This document shows positions 49,490 to 58,758 of a stretch of 64,000 bases of DNA, piece by piece. This stretch comes from Tabrizicola piscis (lineage in GTDB: Bacteria; Pseudomonadota; Alphaproteobacteria; Rhodobacterales; Rhodobacteraceae). The first letter of the stretch is position 1. The number at the start of each line of letters is the position of its first letter. The notes below the pieces were generated by a model, which was given only the letters and a program-made list of their open reading frames with translations, ran no database searches and had not been told where the DNA came from. Position numbers and translations under genes: made by a program. The stretch is from positions 2,338,001 to 2,402,000 of the forward strand of contig NZ_CP034328.1 of the NCBI RefSeq assembly GCF_003940805.1. Reading direction: 5' to 3'.

Positions 49490-51631
49490 ATGTTCAATGT
49501 GACGAAAAAATCAATCCAGTGGGGCAAGGAAACGCTCTCGCTGGAAACCGGGAAAGTTGCGCGTCAGGCCGATGGGTCGGTGATCGCGACGCTGGGTGAG
49601 ACCCAGGTGATGGCCAACGTGACCTTTGCGCGCAACGCAAAGCCGGGCCAGGACTTCTTCCCGCTGACGGTGCACTATCAGGAAAAATACTATGCCGCGG
49701 GCAAGGTTCCCGGCGGCTTCTTCAAGCGTGAGGCGCGGCCTTCCGAAAAGGAAACGCTCACCTCGCGTCTGATCGACCGGCCGATCCGCCCGCTGTTCGT
49801 TGACGGTTTCCGCAACGAAGTGCTGGTCATGGCGACCGTTCTGTCCTGCGACCTTGAGAATGATCCCGACATCGTCGCCATGATCGCCGTTTCGGCGGCG
49901 CTGACGATTTCCGGCGTGCCGTTCATGGGCCCGATTGGCGCAGCCCGCGTTGGCTTTTCCAACGGTCAGTATGTGCTGAACCCGGCCATGGATGACATGA
50001 CGCAACTGCGCATGAAGCCCGAGCAGCGGCTTGATCTGGTCATCGCTGGCACCAAAGACGCCGTGATGATGGTGGAATCGGAAGCCTATGAGCTGACGGA
50101 AGAAGAAATGCTGGGCGCGGTGGTGTTCGGTCACGAACAGATGCAGCCGGTGATCGACCTGATCATGGACTTTGCCGAAGAGTCGGCGAATGAGCCGTTC
50201 GATTTCAGCCCGCCGGATTATTCGGACCTCTATGCCAAGGTAAAGAAGGCCGGCGAAAAGCAGATGCGCGCTGCGTTTGCGATCCGCGACAAGCAGGAAC
50301 GGACCAACGCCATCGAAGCCGCGGTTGACGCGATCAAATCCGCGATGAGCGAGGAAGATCAGGCTGACGCCAACCTTTACCCGGCGATCAAGAAGCTGGA
50401 AGCGGCGGTTCTGCGCGGCGACGTCGTGAAGAACGGCACCCGGATCGACGGGCGCGACACCAAGACCGTCCGTCCGATCACCTGCGAAACCGGCATCCTG
50501 CCGCGCACGCATGGCTCGGCGCTGTTCACCCGTGGGGAAACCCAGGGTCTGGTGATCACCACGCTTGGGACGGGCGAAGATGAGCAGATCATCGACGCGC
50601 TGAATGGCAACTACCGGTCGAACTTCATGCTGCACTACAACTTCCCCCCCTATTCGGTGGGTGAAGTCGGCCGCGTCGGTTCGCCCGGGCGTCGGGAGAT
50701 CGGCCACGGGAAACTGGCATGGCGCGCTTTGCAGGCGGTTCTGCCTGCGCCGACCGAATTCCCCTACACCATCCGCGTGGTGTCCGAGATCACCGAGAGC
50801 AACGGTTCGTCCTCGATGGCGTCGGTCTGCGGTGGGTCCTTGTCCATGATGGACGCGGGCGTGCCGCTGAAAGCCCCGGTTGCCGGTGTGGCGATGGGTT
50901 TGATTCTGGAAGATGACGGCAAATGGGCGGTCCTGACCGACATCCTGGGTGATGAAGATCACCTTGGCGACATGGACTTCAAGGTTGCGGGCACCTCGGC
51001 AGGCATCACCAGCCTGCAGATGGACATCAAGATTGCCGGCATCACGCCCGAGATCATGAAGCAGGCGCTGGCACAGGCCAAGGATGGGCGTCTGCACATT
51101 CTGGGCGAAATGGCCAAGTCGCTGACTTCGGCCCAGGCGTTCAGCGCCTATGCGCCGAAGATCGAAACGATGAGCATCCCGACCGACAAGATCCGGGAAG
51201 TCATCGGTTCGGGCGGCAAGGTCATCCGCGAGATCGTGGAGCTTTCGGGTGCTAAGGTCGACATCAACGACGACGGCATGATCAAGATCGCCTCGAACGA
51301 CGCCGCCGCCATCAAGCGCGCCTATGACATGATCTGGTCGATCGTGGCCGAACCCGAAGAGGGCAAGGTCTACACCGGCAAGGTCGTGAAACTGGTCGAC
51401 TTCGGCGCCTTCGTGAACTTCTTCGGCAAGCGTGACGGCTTGGTGCATGTGTCCCAGATCGCCAACAAGCGCCTGACCCATCCGAATGAACTTCTGAAGG
51501 AAGGCCAAGAGGTCAAGGTCAAGCTGCTGGGCTTCGATGATCGCGGCAAGGTTCGGTTGGGCATGAAGATGGTCGATCAGGAAACCGGCGCTGAGATCGT
51601 TGAAAAGAAAGAGGAATCGGCTGAAGGCTGA
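49490..51631 (+). CDS. pnp: Polynucleotide phosphorylase
   Basis: This 713-residue protein has two RNase PH domains: the first with [18 protein letters not shown], the second with the phosphate-binding [20 protein letters not shown] region at about residues 430-450. A helical linker lies between them. A KH domain ([20 protein letters not shown]) and a C-terminal S1 domain ([20 protein letters not shown]) follow. It degrades RNA 3'-5' with phosphate and joins RNase E in the degradosome. AGAGGA precedes the ATG. It is monocistronic, bounded by terminators on both sides; rpsO, its usual upstream neighbour, is not directly adjacent. Confidence 0.98.
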   Translation: MFNVTKKSIQWGKETLSLETGKVARQADGSVIATLGETQVMANVTFARNAKPGQDFFPLTVHYQEKYYAAGKVPGGFFKREARPSEKETLTSRLIDRPIRPLFVDGFRNEVLVMATVLSCDLENDPDIVAMIAVSAALTISGVPFMGPIGAARVGFSNGQYVLNPAMDDMTQLRMKPEQRLDLVIAGTKDAVMMVESEAYELTEEEMLGAVVFGHEQMQPVIDLIMDFAEESANEPFDFSPPDYSDLYAKVKKAGEKQMRAAFAIRDKQERTNAIEAAVDAIKSAMSEEDQADANLYPAIKKLEAAVLRGDVVKNGTRIDGRDTKTVRPITCETGILPRTHGSALFTRGETQGLVITTLGTGEDEQIIDALNGNYRSNFMLHYNFPPYSVGEVGRVGSPGRREIGHGKLAWRALQAVLPAPTEFPYTIRVVSEITESNGSSSMASVCGGSLSMMDAGVPLKAPVAGVAMGLILEDDGKWAVLTDILGDEDHLGDMDFKVAGTSAGITSLQMDIKIAGITPEIMKQALAQAKDGRLHILGEMAKSLTSAQAFSAYAPKIETMSIPTDKIREVIGSGGKVIREIVELSGAKVDINDDGMIKIASNDAAAIKRAYDMIWSIVAEPEEGKVYTGKVVKLVDFGAFVNFFGKRDGLVHVSQIANKRLTHPNELLKEGQEVKVKLLGFDDRGKVRLGMKMVDQETGAEIVEKKEESAEG

Positions 51632-51653
51632 CGTCTTTTCGAACACTAGGTTC

Positions 51654-51690
51654 AAGGCCCCGGGGGACACCTCGGGGCCTTTTGCTTTTG
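51654..51690 (+). terminator. Rho-independent terminator of pnp
   Basis: AAGGCCCCG and CGGGGCCTT form a 9-bp GC-rich stem with a GGGGACACCT-type loop, followed directly by TTGCTTTTG. It begins 22 bases after the pnp stop. This is the clearest intrinsic terminator in the window. Confidence 0.85.
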
Positions 51691-51716
51691 TGGGGTTGCG
51701 GCAGGAAAACGCCTCC

Positions 51717-51739
51717 GATATGTTATAGTATAACATATC
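51717..51739. promoter_or_regulatory. Zur box (zinc-uptake-regulator operator)
   Basis: The half-sites GATATGTTATA (51717-51727) and TATAACATATC (51729-51739) are perfect inverted repeats around a single G. This matches the alphaproteobacterial Zur operator core GTTATA-N1-TATAAC. It ends 13 bases before the start of the downstream GTPase gene, so bound Zur would block transcription or initiation. The call rests on the known motif and on the nature of the downstream gene. Confidence 0.85.
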
Positions 51740-51752
51740 AAGCGAGCGATCC

Positions 51753-52970
51753 ATGCCCGAGACCACCCTGCAAGACACCCGCCTGCCTGTCACAGTTCTT
51801 TCCGGCTTTCTTGGCGCGGGGAAAACCACCCTCCTCAACCATGTCCTGAACAACCGCGATGGCCGCCGTGTCGCGGTGATCGTCAATGACATGTCCGAGG
51901 TGAACATCGACGCCGACCTGATCCGCGAAGGAACAGAGCTTTCCCGGGCCGAGGAAAAGCTGGTCGAGATGACCAACGGCTGTATCTGCTGCACCCTGCG
52001 CGATGACCTGCTGGTCGAGGTGCGGCGGTTGGCGGCTGAGGGGCGGTTTGACTATCTGATGATCGAAAGCACCGGCATTGCCGAACCGATGCCCGTCGCC
52101 GCGACCTTCGACTTTCGGGATGAAGCGGGCGAAAGCCTGGCCGATGTGGCGCGGCTGGATACGATGGTGACGGTCGTGGACGCGATCAACCTGCTGCGCG
52201 ACTTTGCCAGCCATGATTTCCTGGCAGACCGGGGGGAATCCTTGGGCGAAGACGATGAACGGACGCTGGTCAACCTGCTGACCGACCAGATCGAATTTGC
52301 CAATGTGGTGATCCTGAACAAGGTCCGCGACGCGGGGCCGGAACGCGCCGATGCGGCCCGCAAGATCATCAAGGCGCTGAACCCAGACGCCCGGCTGATC
52401 GAGACTGACCATTCTGCGGTCACCCCGGATGCCATCTTTGACACCGGCCTGTTCGACTTTGACCGCGCGGCAGAGCACCCCCTTTGGGCCAAGGAGCTTT
52501 ACGGCTTTGCCCACCACACGCCCGAAACCGAAGAATACGGCATCTCCTCATTCGTCTACCGCGCCCGCCAACCCTTTCACCCGGGCCGCATCCACGCTGT
52601 TCTGAACGGGGACCTGCCCGGTGTGATCCGCGCCAAGGGGCATTTCTGGATCGCCAGCCGCCCGAACTGGGTGGCCGAGTTTTCCTTGGCTGGGGCCGTG
52701 TCCTCGGTCGCGCCCTTGGGCGGTTGGTGGGCAAGCGTGCCTAAGGAGCGCTGGCCCACGCACCCAGACGCGCTGGCCGAAGTAGCCCGCAAGTGGCAGG
52801 AGCCCTGGGGCGACCGGCGGCAGGAGCTGGTCTTCATCGGTCACGGCATGGATGAGGCTGATCTGCGCGCCAAGCTGGACGCGGCCCTGATCCCCGCCAG
52901 CGCCTTTACCCCCGAGGTCTGGGCCGATCTGCCTGACCCGTTTCCCGGTTGGCGGCGCAAGGCGGCATGA
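51753..52970 (+). CDS. zigA: Zur-controlled COG0523 GTPase, ZigA-type zinc metallochaperone
   Basis: This 405-residue G3E GTPase has Walker [16 protein letters not shown] at about residues 18-32. The metal-binding CxCC motif is in [14 protein letters not shown] (about 73-86), with ESTGIAEP and the guanine-specificity motif in ILNKVRD. A C-terminal CobW_C-type domain follows from about residue 260. ZigA/YeiR-type members use GTP to deliver zinc to apo-enzymes during zinc starvation. The perfect Zur box immediately upstream supports this over cobalt or nickel CobW/HypB roles. It is coupled by a four-base overlap to a small DUF6525 gene. Confidence 0.9.
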   Translation: MPETTLQDTRLPVTVLSGFLGAGKTTLLNHVLNNRDGRRVAVIVNDMSEVNIDADLIREGTELSRAEEKLVEMTNGCICCTLRDDLLVEVRRLAAEGRFDYLMIESTGIAEPMPVAATFDFRDEAGESLADVARLDTMVTVVDAINLLRDFASHDFLADRGESLGEDDERTLVNLLTDQIEFANVVILNKVRDAGPERADAARKIIKALNPDARLIETDHSAVTPDAIFDTGLFDFDRAAEHPLWAKELYGFAHHTPETEEYGISSFVYRARQPFHPGRIHAVLNGDLPGVIRAKGHFWIASRPNWVAEFSLAGAVSSVAPLGGWWASVPKERWPTHPDALAEVARKWQEPWGDRRQELVFIGHGMDEADLRAKLDAALIPASAFTPEVWADLPDPFPGWRRKAA

Positions 52971-53248
52971 GCAACCTCACCTCTCCCCGCAGCCGATGGC
53001 AGCGGGGTGATCCCATGGCCGCCTATGATCGGCTTCCCCCCGATCTGCGGATGTGGCTGGCCGGGGCCGCGCTACCGTGGAGCGCGGCCTCAGTTCACCG
53101 GCTATGGAGGCGCGCGCTGCGTGAAACGGGCTGCCCCAAGGTGGCGCAGGACCGGCTGTCCGCTGCCGAAGCAAGAACCCTTGCGCGTGAGGCGGCCAAG
53201 GTCTGGGGCGCCCGGTACCCATCCCAGGCCTGCGGAAAACACAGGTGA
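52967..53248 (+). CDS. DUF6525 family protein
   Basis: This 93-residue basic protein (many Arg) begins [17 protein letters not shown] and has the core [20 protein letters not shown], recognisable as DUF6525, a small alphaproteobacterial family of unknown function. Its ATG overlaps the zigA stop (ATGA), so it should also be induced by zinc limitation through the Zur box. It has no cysteine cluster apart from isolated cysteines near residue 56 and the C-terminus. Confidence 0.7.
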   Translation: MSNLTSPRSRWQRGDPMAAYDRLPPDLRMWLAGAALPWSAASVHRLWRRALRETGCPKVAQDRLSAAEARTLAREAAKVWGARYPSQACGKHR

Positions 53249-53266
53249 GGTGGATTGGCGGCTGCG

Positions 53267-54142
53267 TCAGCTGCGGCTGGGCGTTCTGGACAGATACCGC
53301 AGGCGCACACATTCAGCGAATTTGACCAAAGCCAACCGGTACTGGAACACAAAGACCCTCAGCTTTTCCGCTTCCGTCAAGTTCGGATCATTTGCGGTTC
53401 TCAGCAGGGCGTTGCGGGTCGGGATCAGGTAGCTGAAGAGCGCCCGCTTTTCAAAAGTGCCAAGCACTTCATGCTGGTGAAAGTTGCCGACAAGGCGCCG
53501 CGCCTTCTTGGCCATTGCGGCAAAGCTGTCCCGGGCGGGGTGGCGGATCAGGGTCGCGTCGCTCAGGACAATCTGGCTGCCCAACTCGGCCGCGCGGAGA
53601 CCCCATTCAGAGTCGCCGCCAGAGAAGGCGTATTCACTGAACGGACCGACAAGGTCGAACGCAGCGCGGGTGGTCACAAGATTGGCGGTGGCACACCAGC
53701 CTTCTTCGACATAGGTGTCTTGCTTCAAGGCATGGACACGGTCGCAAAGCTCGGCCGTGGTCCAGGTCTCACCCTTGGGGAAAAGCTCGATTTCGCCGGC
53801 GATGCGGTCAATCGGGCGGAGACGCGCCAAAGCGGCAAGGCCATTTTCGATCCAACTGCGGTCTGGCTGGCAATCGCTGTCCGTGAAGAACAGCGTATAT
53901 CCCCGCGCCTCACGCAGGGCGGCATTGCGGGCCGCGTAGCTGCCCGGTGTCGGAACGTGGATGACCCGGACGTTCGGAGCAAGCTTCAGCGTGGCAGGAA
54001 GATCGGGCGAGGGGTTGTTGTTGGCAACGATAACCTCAAACCGGTCTTGCGCTATGCTTTGATTGGCAAGGCAATCAAGGCATTTGGGCAAGACGTGCCA
54101 GTCTTCATACGTTGGGATTATCACACTGAGTTCTGGCATCAT
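53267..54142 (-). CDS. Glycosyltransferase family 2
   Basis: This protein of about 291 residues has the GT-A fold of family 2, beginning ELSVIIPTYEDWHVLPKCLD. The nucleotide-sugar region is FEVIVANNNPSPD, the metal-binding DxD is in FFTDSDCQPDRSWIEN, and a later FSGGDSEWGLRAAELG carries the probable catalytic acid. The start could be 54142 or 54139 (two adjacent ATG codons). It is cytoplasmic or membrane-associated, with no clear transmembrane helix. No other polysaccharide genes are near, so the product, whether lipid, exopolysaccharide or protein glycan, is unknown. Confidence 0.85.
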   Translation of the reverse strand: MMPELSVIIPTYEDWHVLPKCLDCLANQSIAQDRFEVIVANNNPSPDLPATLKLAPNVRVIHVPTPGSYAARNAALREARGYTLFFTDSDCQPDRSWIENGLAALARLRPIDRIAGEIELFPKGETWTTAELCDRVHALKQDTYVEEGWCATANLVTTRAAFDLVGPFSEYAFSGGDSEWGLRAAELGSQIVLSDATLIRHPARDSFAAMAKKARRLVGNFHQHEVLGTFEKRALFSYLIPTRNALLRTANDPNLTEAEKLRVFVFQYRLALVKFAECVRLRYLSRTPSRS

Positions 54143-54299
54143 CCCCGGACCTGCACTGTGTGATTGGTCTGCGCACACGTGGGGGTATTGCAGCACGGTT
54201 CCGGTGGCGTCAAGATTGCAGGGCCGGACAAGGGTGACGGGCAATCTGGCCGGAACGGAAACCCTGCGGCCGAAGCCGCAGGGGCCATGGTGCCGCGCG

Positions 54300-54956
54300 T
54301 CAGGCGGGCGACTTCGCGAAGCGCAGGTAGGGCAGGCGAATGTCCAGATCGCCAAAGCGTTCCTTGGCCTGATCGTTGTTCAAGGCCAGCGCCACGATCA
54401 CATCCTGACCCGGAACCCAGTTGGCCGGTGTGGCCAGCGGCACGCCGTCGGTCTTTTGCACCGCGTCCAGCGCGCGCAGGATTTCGGCGAAGTTGCGGCC
54501 CACGCTCATCGGGTAGGTCATGGTCAGCCGGACCTTCTTGTCCGGCCCAATGATATAGACCGTCCGCACCGTGGCCGAATGGGCCGGGGTGCGCCCTTCG
54601 GTCGGCAGGTAATAGTCGGCGGGCAGCATGTCATAGGCCTTGGCCACAGTCAGGCTGCTGTCGTCGATGATCGGGAAATCGGCAGCCGCGCCGCCAAACG
54701 CTTCGATATCGCGCTTCCACTTTTCGTGGTCGGCGGTGCCGTCGACCGACACGCCGATCACCTTGGTTTTCCGCTTGGCCCATTCCGCCGCAAGTTGAGC
54801 AACGGCAGCGAACTCGGTCGTGCAGACCGGCGTGAAGTCACGCGGGTGGCTGAAGATGATGCCATAGCTGTCACCCAGCCATTCGTGGAACCGAATGGTG
54901 CCGGCGGTGCTGTCAGCGGTGAAATCGGGGGCGACATCGTTGATGCGAACGGACAT
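54300..54956 (-). CDS. 1-Cys peroxiredoxin (Prx6 type)
   Basis: This 218-residue protein has the peroxidatic cysteine in SHPRDFTPVCTTE (C45), preceded by APDFTADSTAGTIRFHEWLG. The Prx6-type C-terminal arm reads PANWVPGQDVIVALALNNDQ. No resolving cysteine in the usual C-terminal position is seen, which fits the 1-Cys class. It reduces peroxides in the cytoplasm with an external thiol donor. It is separated by 157 bases from the downstream glycosyltransferase gene and is probably monocistronic. Confidence 0.94.
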   Translation of the reverse strand: MSVRINDVAPDFTADSTAGTIRFHEWLGDSYGIIFSHPRDFTPVCTTEFAAVAQLAAEWAKRKTKVIGVSVDGTADHEKWKRDIEAFGGAAADFPIIDDSSLTVAKAYDMLPADYYLPTEGRTPAHSATVRTVYIIGPDKKVRLTMTYPMSVGRNFAEILRALDAVQKTDGVPLATPANWVPGQDVIVALALNNDQAKERFGDLDIRLPYLRFAKSPA

Positions 54957-55123
54957 GGAAGACCTCTGTCTTATGGCGGGACTATTCTGGGGTGAACATA
55001 TGGGATGTGGGACAATGTTTCATCCCCAAGCATCAATCCGGCGGAAGAAAGGAACGAAATCCTGTCTGCGTTGGAAATAGCAAGGGTTTCTTCCCCACAC
55101 CGCCATGCCGGGAGGGCGATGGT

Positions 55124-56203
55124 TCAGTCGAAAGTCCCCGTCACCCGCCCGAACAGCATGAACGCCCGAGAGGTGCGCGTATCCGACAAGTCAGCCAGTT
55201 CCGCGTCTGTCGCATTGGGTTCGAACGCGGCGAAGGTTTTGTCGAAGGTCCGCAGGAAATGGTGTGCGGCATCGCGGAAGACCGGGTCTGCCTTCATCCG
55301 CGCCGCCGTCAGCGCCAGCGAGGTCCGGTCGCGGATGCCCCCAAGGGCGGCAATCGATCGGCCACGCTCGCCTGCCGAAAAGCGGCGCCAGAGATCGGGC
55401 TGGCAGAGGTCGGGTTTCAGATCATCCATGTAGATGCCGTCCTGACTGAGCAGCGTCAGCACGTCCTGCGCCGCGCGGATCAGCTTGGCGACGGTCCGGT
55501 CCTCCAGCGCCAGCCGCAGGGCGCGAAAACCCTCCTTGTCGTCGGGTGTTTCGGGAAACTGCAGCGCGCGGACGAAATCCGCCACCGTAAGCGGGGACCG
55601 CAGATCCTCGGCCGGGGTGCCAAGCGCAAGGGCGGGCTGTTCGGCGGCGGTATCAACCACGGGCTGCGCCAAGGCCACCTTGCGATCAGCCGATGGCACC
55701 GAAAGCGCGGAATCGCGGCGCGAGGTGAAGGTGGCCAGCACCGATTCCGCCTGACGGGTTGCGGCGGCAATCTCGTCGATCTTGCGTTCGACCGAAGGGG
55801 TCATCCCGCCGCCTTGCGGGGCCTGCGCCTGCGCCTGCACATAGCTGGACCGCATCGCTTCGACCGTGGCTTGCAGGCGGGCAGCCTCGGCCCGCAATTC
55901 GCGCACGGATCGCAGCGTGGTCACGACGGTCCAGATCAGCGCCACGGGCAGGAACACCATCAAAAGCGTCATCACCAGACCAAAGGTCCGGGCATCATTG
56001 CCGGGCGGAGTGATCAGCACATAGCCAAGGATCAGCAGCACCCAGAACAGGCTGAGGATCGCGCCGCCAACCTCCAGCCCGCGGCGGGACGGGTCTTCCG
56101 GGCGCATGGGCGGGGGGGGAAGTGCCGGACCCTGACCCTTCGCCAGCATGGCGGAAGGTCGGGGCCTGGCTTCCTTGCTGGGTCGTTCCTGGGTGGGTTT
56201 CAT
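55124..56203 (-). CDS. Hypothetical membrane protein with coiled coil
   Basis: This 359-residue protein has a proline-rich cytoplasmic N-terminus (residues 1-42) and two transmembrane helices (about 45-65 and 72-95, with FWVLLILGYVLIT and LVMTLLMVFLPVALIW). A coiled coil (about 97-125) and a variable linker follow, then a helical C-terminal domain (about 205-355). I do not recognise a named family, though proteins of this plan occur in rhodobacteria. The C-terminal domain has conserved-looking VADFVRALQFPETPDDKEGF. It lies 15 bases downstream of greA on the same strand, so it is probably co-transcribed. A membrane scaffold role is only a guess. Confidence 0.7.
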   Translation of the reverse strand: MKPTQERPSKEARPRPSAMLAKGQGPALPPPPMRPEDPSRRGLEVGGAILSLFWVLLILGYVLITPPGNDARTFGLVMTLLMVFLPVALIWTVVTTLRSVRELRAEAARLQATVEAMRSSYVQAQAQAPQGGGMTPSVERKIDEIAAATRQAESVLATFTSRRDSALSVPSADRKVALAQPVVDTAAEQPALALGTPAEDLRSPLTVADFVRALQFPETPDDKEGFRALRLALEDRTVAKLIRAAQDVLTLLSQDGIYMDDLKPDLCQPDLWRRFSAGERGRSIAALGGIRDRTSLALTAARMKADPVFRDAAHHFLRTFDKTFAAFEPNATDAELADLSDTRTSRAFMLFGRVTGTFD

Positions 56204-56218
56204 CAGGGCCTTCCCTGA

Positions 56219-56689
56219 TCAGACGTAACGGATCGACAGGATTTCATAGGACCGGGTGCCCCCCGGCGTCTTCACATCGACGGAATCGCCCTCTTCCTTG
56301 CCGATCAGCGCCCGCGCCAAGGGGGAGCGGATGTTCAGCAATCCGTTTTCGATATCGGCCTCGGTCTCACCGACGATCTGATAGGTCTTTTCGTCGCCGT
56401 TATCCTCATCGGCCAGCGTCACCGTCGCACCAAACTTGATCGAGCCGGAAAGTTTGGTCGGGTCGATCACGTCGGCCAGCGACAAGGTGCCCTCAAGCTC
56501 CTTGATGCGGCCTTCGATGAAGCCCTGCTTTTCACGCGCGGCGTGGTATTCGGCATTTTCCGACAGGTCACCGTGTTCACGCGCCTCGGCGATGTCGCGA
56601 ATGATGGCCGGACGGTCAACCGTTTTCAGCTGCTTCAATTCTTCGTCCAGCGCGACATAGCCACGCCGGGTCATCGGGATCTTTTCCAT
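56219..56689 (-). CDS. greA: Transcription elongation factor GreA
   Basis: This 156-residue protein has the N-terminal coiled coil with [20 protein letters not shown] at about residues 28-47; the two acidic tip residues promote RNA cleavage by RNA polymerase. The C-terminal FKBP-like domain has [20 protein letters not shown] and [14 protein letters not shown]. It rescues backtracked polymerase. The start at 56689 is the family's [11 protein letters not shown] terminator-like hairpin sits just upstream in the leader, suggesting control by premature termination. Confidence 0.97.
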   Translation of the reverse strand: MEKIPMTRRGYVALDEELKQLKTVDRPAIIRDIAEAREHGDLSENAEYHAAREKQGFIEGRIKELEGTLSLADVIDPTKLSGSIKFGATVTLADEDNGDEKTYQIVGETEADIENGLLNIRSPLARALIGKEEGDSVDVKTPGGTRSYEILSIRYV

Positions 56690-56702
56690 TGGCCTTCCAC
56701 AC

Positions 56703-56742
56703 GAAAAGAAGAAGTCACGGGTCGGTTTTCGACCCATGACTT
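56703..56742 (-). terminator. Attenuator-like hairpin in the greA leader
   Basis: On the minus strand AAGTCA-x-GGGTCG pairs with CGACCC-x-TGACTT, giving 12 pairs and one mismatch around an AAAAC loop. It is followed at once by CTTCTTTTC, and the greA start lies 22 bases after the stem. This has the form of an intrinsic terminator inside the 5' leader. E. coli greA makes leader-derived GraL RNAs in a comparable way. Confidence 0.65.
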
Positions 56743-56983
56743 CGGACTTGTCTTGCGCTCACCTGACCCGATGGGGCGTGCAATTGCAAGGGGGGATGCC
56801 GGGGACGGGTGGCGCATCGTCGCAGCCGGGACAGAAAGTTTCGCGTGGTACTGGCGCCTTGTGGTGATGTTGCGTCACGGTTGACCTTGGGGCCGTCCTG
56901 CGGCAACAGGAAGGCCGCGAAAAGCCAGTGTTTCAAGACGGGCAGGGTTCAGGCGGGCAGGGCCGTCAGGAAGAGGACAAGCG

Positions 56984-58630
56984 ATGACTTCGATCCAGCG
57001 CGAGAAGATGGACTATGATGTCGTGATCGTCGGCGCCGGGCCTGCGGGCCTGTCCGCGGCGATCCGCCTGAAGCAGTTGGATCCCGACCGGTCGGTCGTC
57101 GTGCTGGAAAAAGGGTCCGAGGTCGGGGCGCATATCCTTTCGGGCGCGGTGCTTGATCCGTCAGGGCTGGACGCGCTGTTGCCCGACTGGCGGTCGATGG
57201 ATGCGCCGATCACGACGCCGGTGACGGAGGACAACTTCTACATGCTTGGCCCCGCCGGCCAGATCCGGATTCCGAACTGGCCGATGCCGCCGCTGATGTC
57301 AAACCACGGCAACTACATCGTCAGCATGGCGAACGTCTGCCGCTGGATGGCCGGTGTGGCTGAAGGGCTGGGGGTCGAGATTTTCCCCGGCATGTCCTGT
57401 TCGGAACTGGTCTATGAAGGCGATACGGTCGTGGGCGTAGTGGCGGGCGAATTCGGCCGCGACCCGGAAACCCGCGAACCCGGTCCATCCTACGAACCGG
57501 GGATGGAGCTGCGCGGCAAGTATGTCTTCCTGTCGGAAGGCGTGCGCGGCAGCCTGTCAAAGCAGGTGATCGAGAAATATCAGCTGTCCAAAGGCCACTG
57601 CCCGCAGAAATACGGTCTGGGCATGAAGGAAATCTGGGAGATCGACCCCGAAAAGCACCATCTTGGCCGGGTCACCCATACGATGGGCTGGCCGCTTGGC
57701 AAGAACGCCGGGGGCGGCAGTTTTATCTACCACCTTGAGAACAATCAGGTTTATGTCGGCTTCGTGGTGCACCTGAACTACGAAAACCCGCATCTGTACC
57801 CCTACATGGAATTCCAGCGCTTCAAGCATCACCCCATGGTCGCGGAACTCTTGAAAGGCGGCAAACGCATCGCCTACGGCGCGCGTGCGATCAGCGAGGG
57901 TGGCTGGCAGTCGATCCCCAAGATGGTGGCTCCGGGCGTGGCGCTGCTGGGGTGCTCGGCCGGGTTGGTGAACGTGCCGCGCATCAAGGGCAACCACAAC
58001 GCCATGCTGTCGGGCAAGGCCGCCGCCGAAGCTGCTCATGCCGCGATCACGGCTGGACGGCAGGGCGACGAATTGGCTGGCTATGAGACCGAGGTGCGCA
58101 CGGGTGCCATTGGCCGCGACCTGAAAAAGGTTCGCAACGTCAAACCCCTGTGGTCGAAGTACGGTCTGGTCGCCAGCCTGATGGGTGGCGGTGTGGACAT
58201 GTGGCTGAACACGGTGGGCCTGACCGCCTTTGGCACCCTGCGGCACGGCAAGTCCGACGCCGCCGCCACTGGCTTGGCCAAGAACCACAAGCCGATCGAC
58301 TACCCCAAGCCCGACGGCAAGCTGTCGTTCGACCGGCTGACCAACGTCGCCTTCAGCTTTACCAACCATGACGAGGGCCAGCCCGCCCATCTGGTGCTGA
58401 AAGACCCCTCGGTCCCCATCGCTATCAACCTGCCGAAATACGCCGAACCCGCGCAACGCTATTGCCCGGCGGGGGTGTATGAGGTGATCGGCGAAGGCGA
58501 TGACGCGCGGTTTCAGATCAACTTCCAGAACTGCGTTCACTGCAAGACCTGCGACATCAAGGACCCGTCTCAGAACATCAACTGGACCACGCCCATGGGC
58601 GGTGGCGGGCCGAATTACCCAAATATGTGA
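56984..58630 (+). CDS. Electron transfer flavoprotein-ubiquinone oxidoreductase
   Basis: This 548-residue protein has the FAD Rossmann motif VVIVGAGPAGLSAAIRL at about residues 12-28 and the ubiquinone-side region with MGWPLGKNAGGGSFIYHL. The C-terminal 4Fe-4S ligands are in RYCPAGVYE and FQNCVHCKTCDIKDPSQN, and it ends GGGGPNYPNM as the family does. It passes electrons from reduced ETF, fed by acyl-CoA and amine dehydrogenases, to ubiquinone at the inner membrane. This fits the beta-oxidation genes at the left end of the window. The 294-base gap before it holds the greA leader and no visible gene. Confidence 0.97.
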   Translation: MTSIQREKMDYDVVIVGAGPAGLSAAIRLKQLDPDRSVVVLEKGSEVGAHILSGAVLDPSGLDALLPDWRSMDAPITTPVTEDNFYMLGPAGQIRIPNWPMPPLMSNHGNYIVSMANVCRWMAGVAEGLGVEIFPGMSCSELVYEGDTVVGVVAGEFGRDPETREPGPSYEPGMELRGKYVFLSEGVRGSLSKQVIEKYQLSKGHCPQKYGLGMKEIWEIDPEKHHLGRVTHTMGWPLGKNAGGGSFIYHLENNQVYVGFVVHLNYENPHLYPYMEFQRFKHHPMVAELLKGGKRIAYGARAISEGGWQSIPKMVAPGVALLGCSAGLVNVPRIKGNHNAMLSGKAAAEAAHAAITAGRQGDELAGYETEVRTGAIGRDLKKVRNVKPLWSKYGLVASLMGGGVDMWLNTVGLTAFGTLRHGKSDAAATGLAKNHKPIDYPKPDGKLSFDRLTNVAFSFTNHDEGQPAHLVLKDPSVPIAINLPKYAEPAQRYCPAGVYEVIGEGDDARFQINFQNCVHCKTCDIKDPSQNINWTTPMGGGGPNYPNM

Positions 58631-58671
58631 CGCCTCACGCAAGCGTGTTGCCGAAACATGGGCCGGAAACC

Positions 58672-58695
58672 GGGCCGGACCGCAAGGTCCGGCCC
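58672..58695 (+). terminator. Perfect 10-bp hairpin with GCAA tetraloop after the ETF-QO gene
   Basis: GGGCCGGACC and GGTCCGGCCC pair perfectly around GCAA, a stable GNRA-type loop, 41 bases after the stop. The next bases are GCCTGCATTGCC with no strong U-run, so it may be a Rho-independent terminator of weak tail or a 3'-end protector. Confidence 0.5.
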
Positions 58696-58758
58696 GCCTG
58701 CATTGCCTTGCCCGCCTTGGCCCGCTACCGTTTGTCCGTCGCGCCCAAGGAGAGCCTC

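Noticed and set aside
49511-51994. 827-codon minus-strand frame over pnp
   Set aside because: It runs through pnp, its terminator and the Zur box; it cannot be a real gene.
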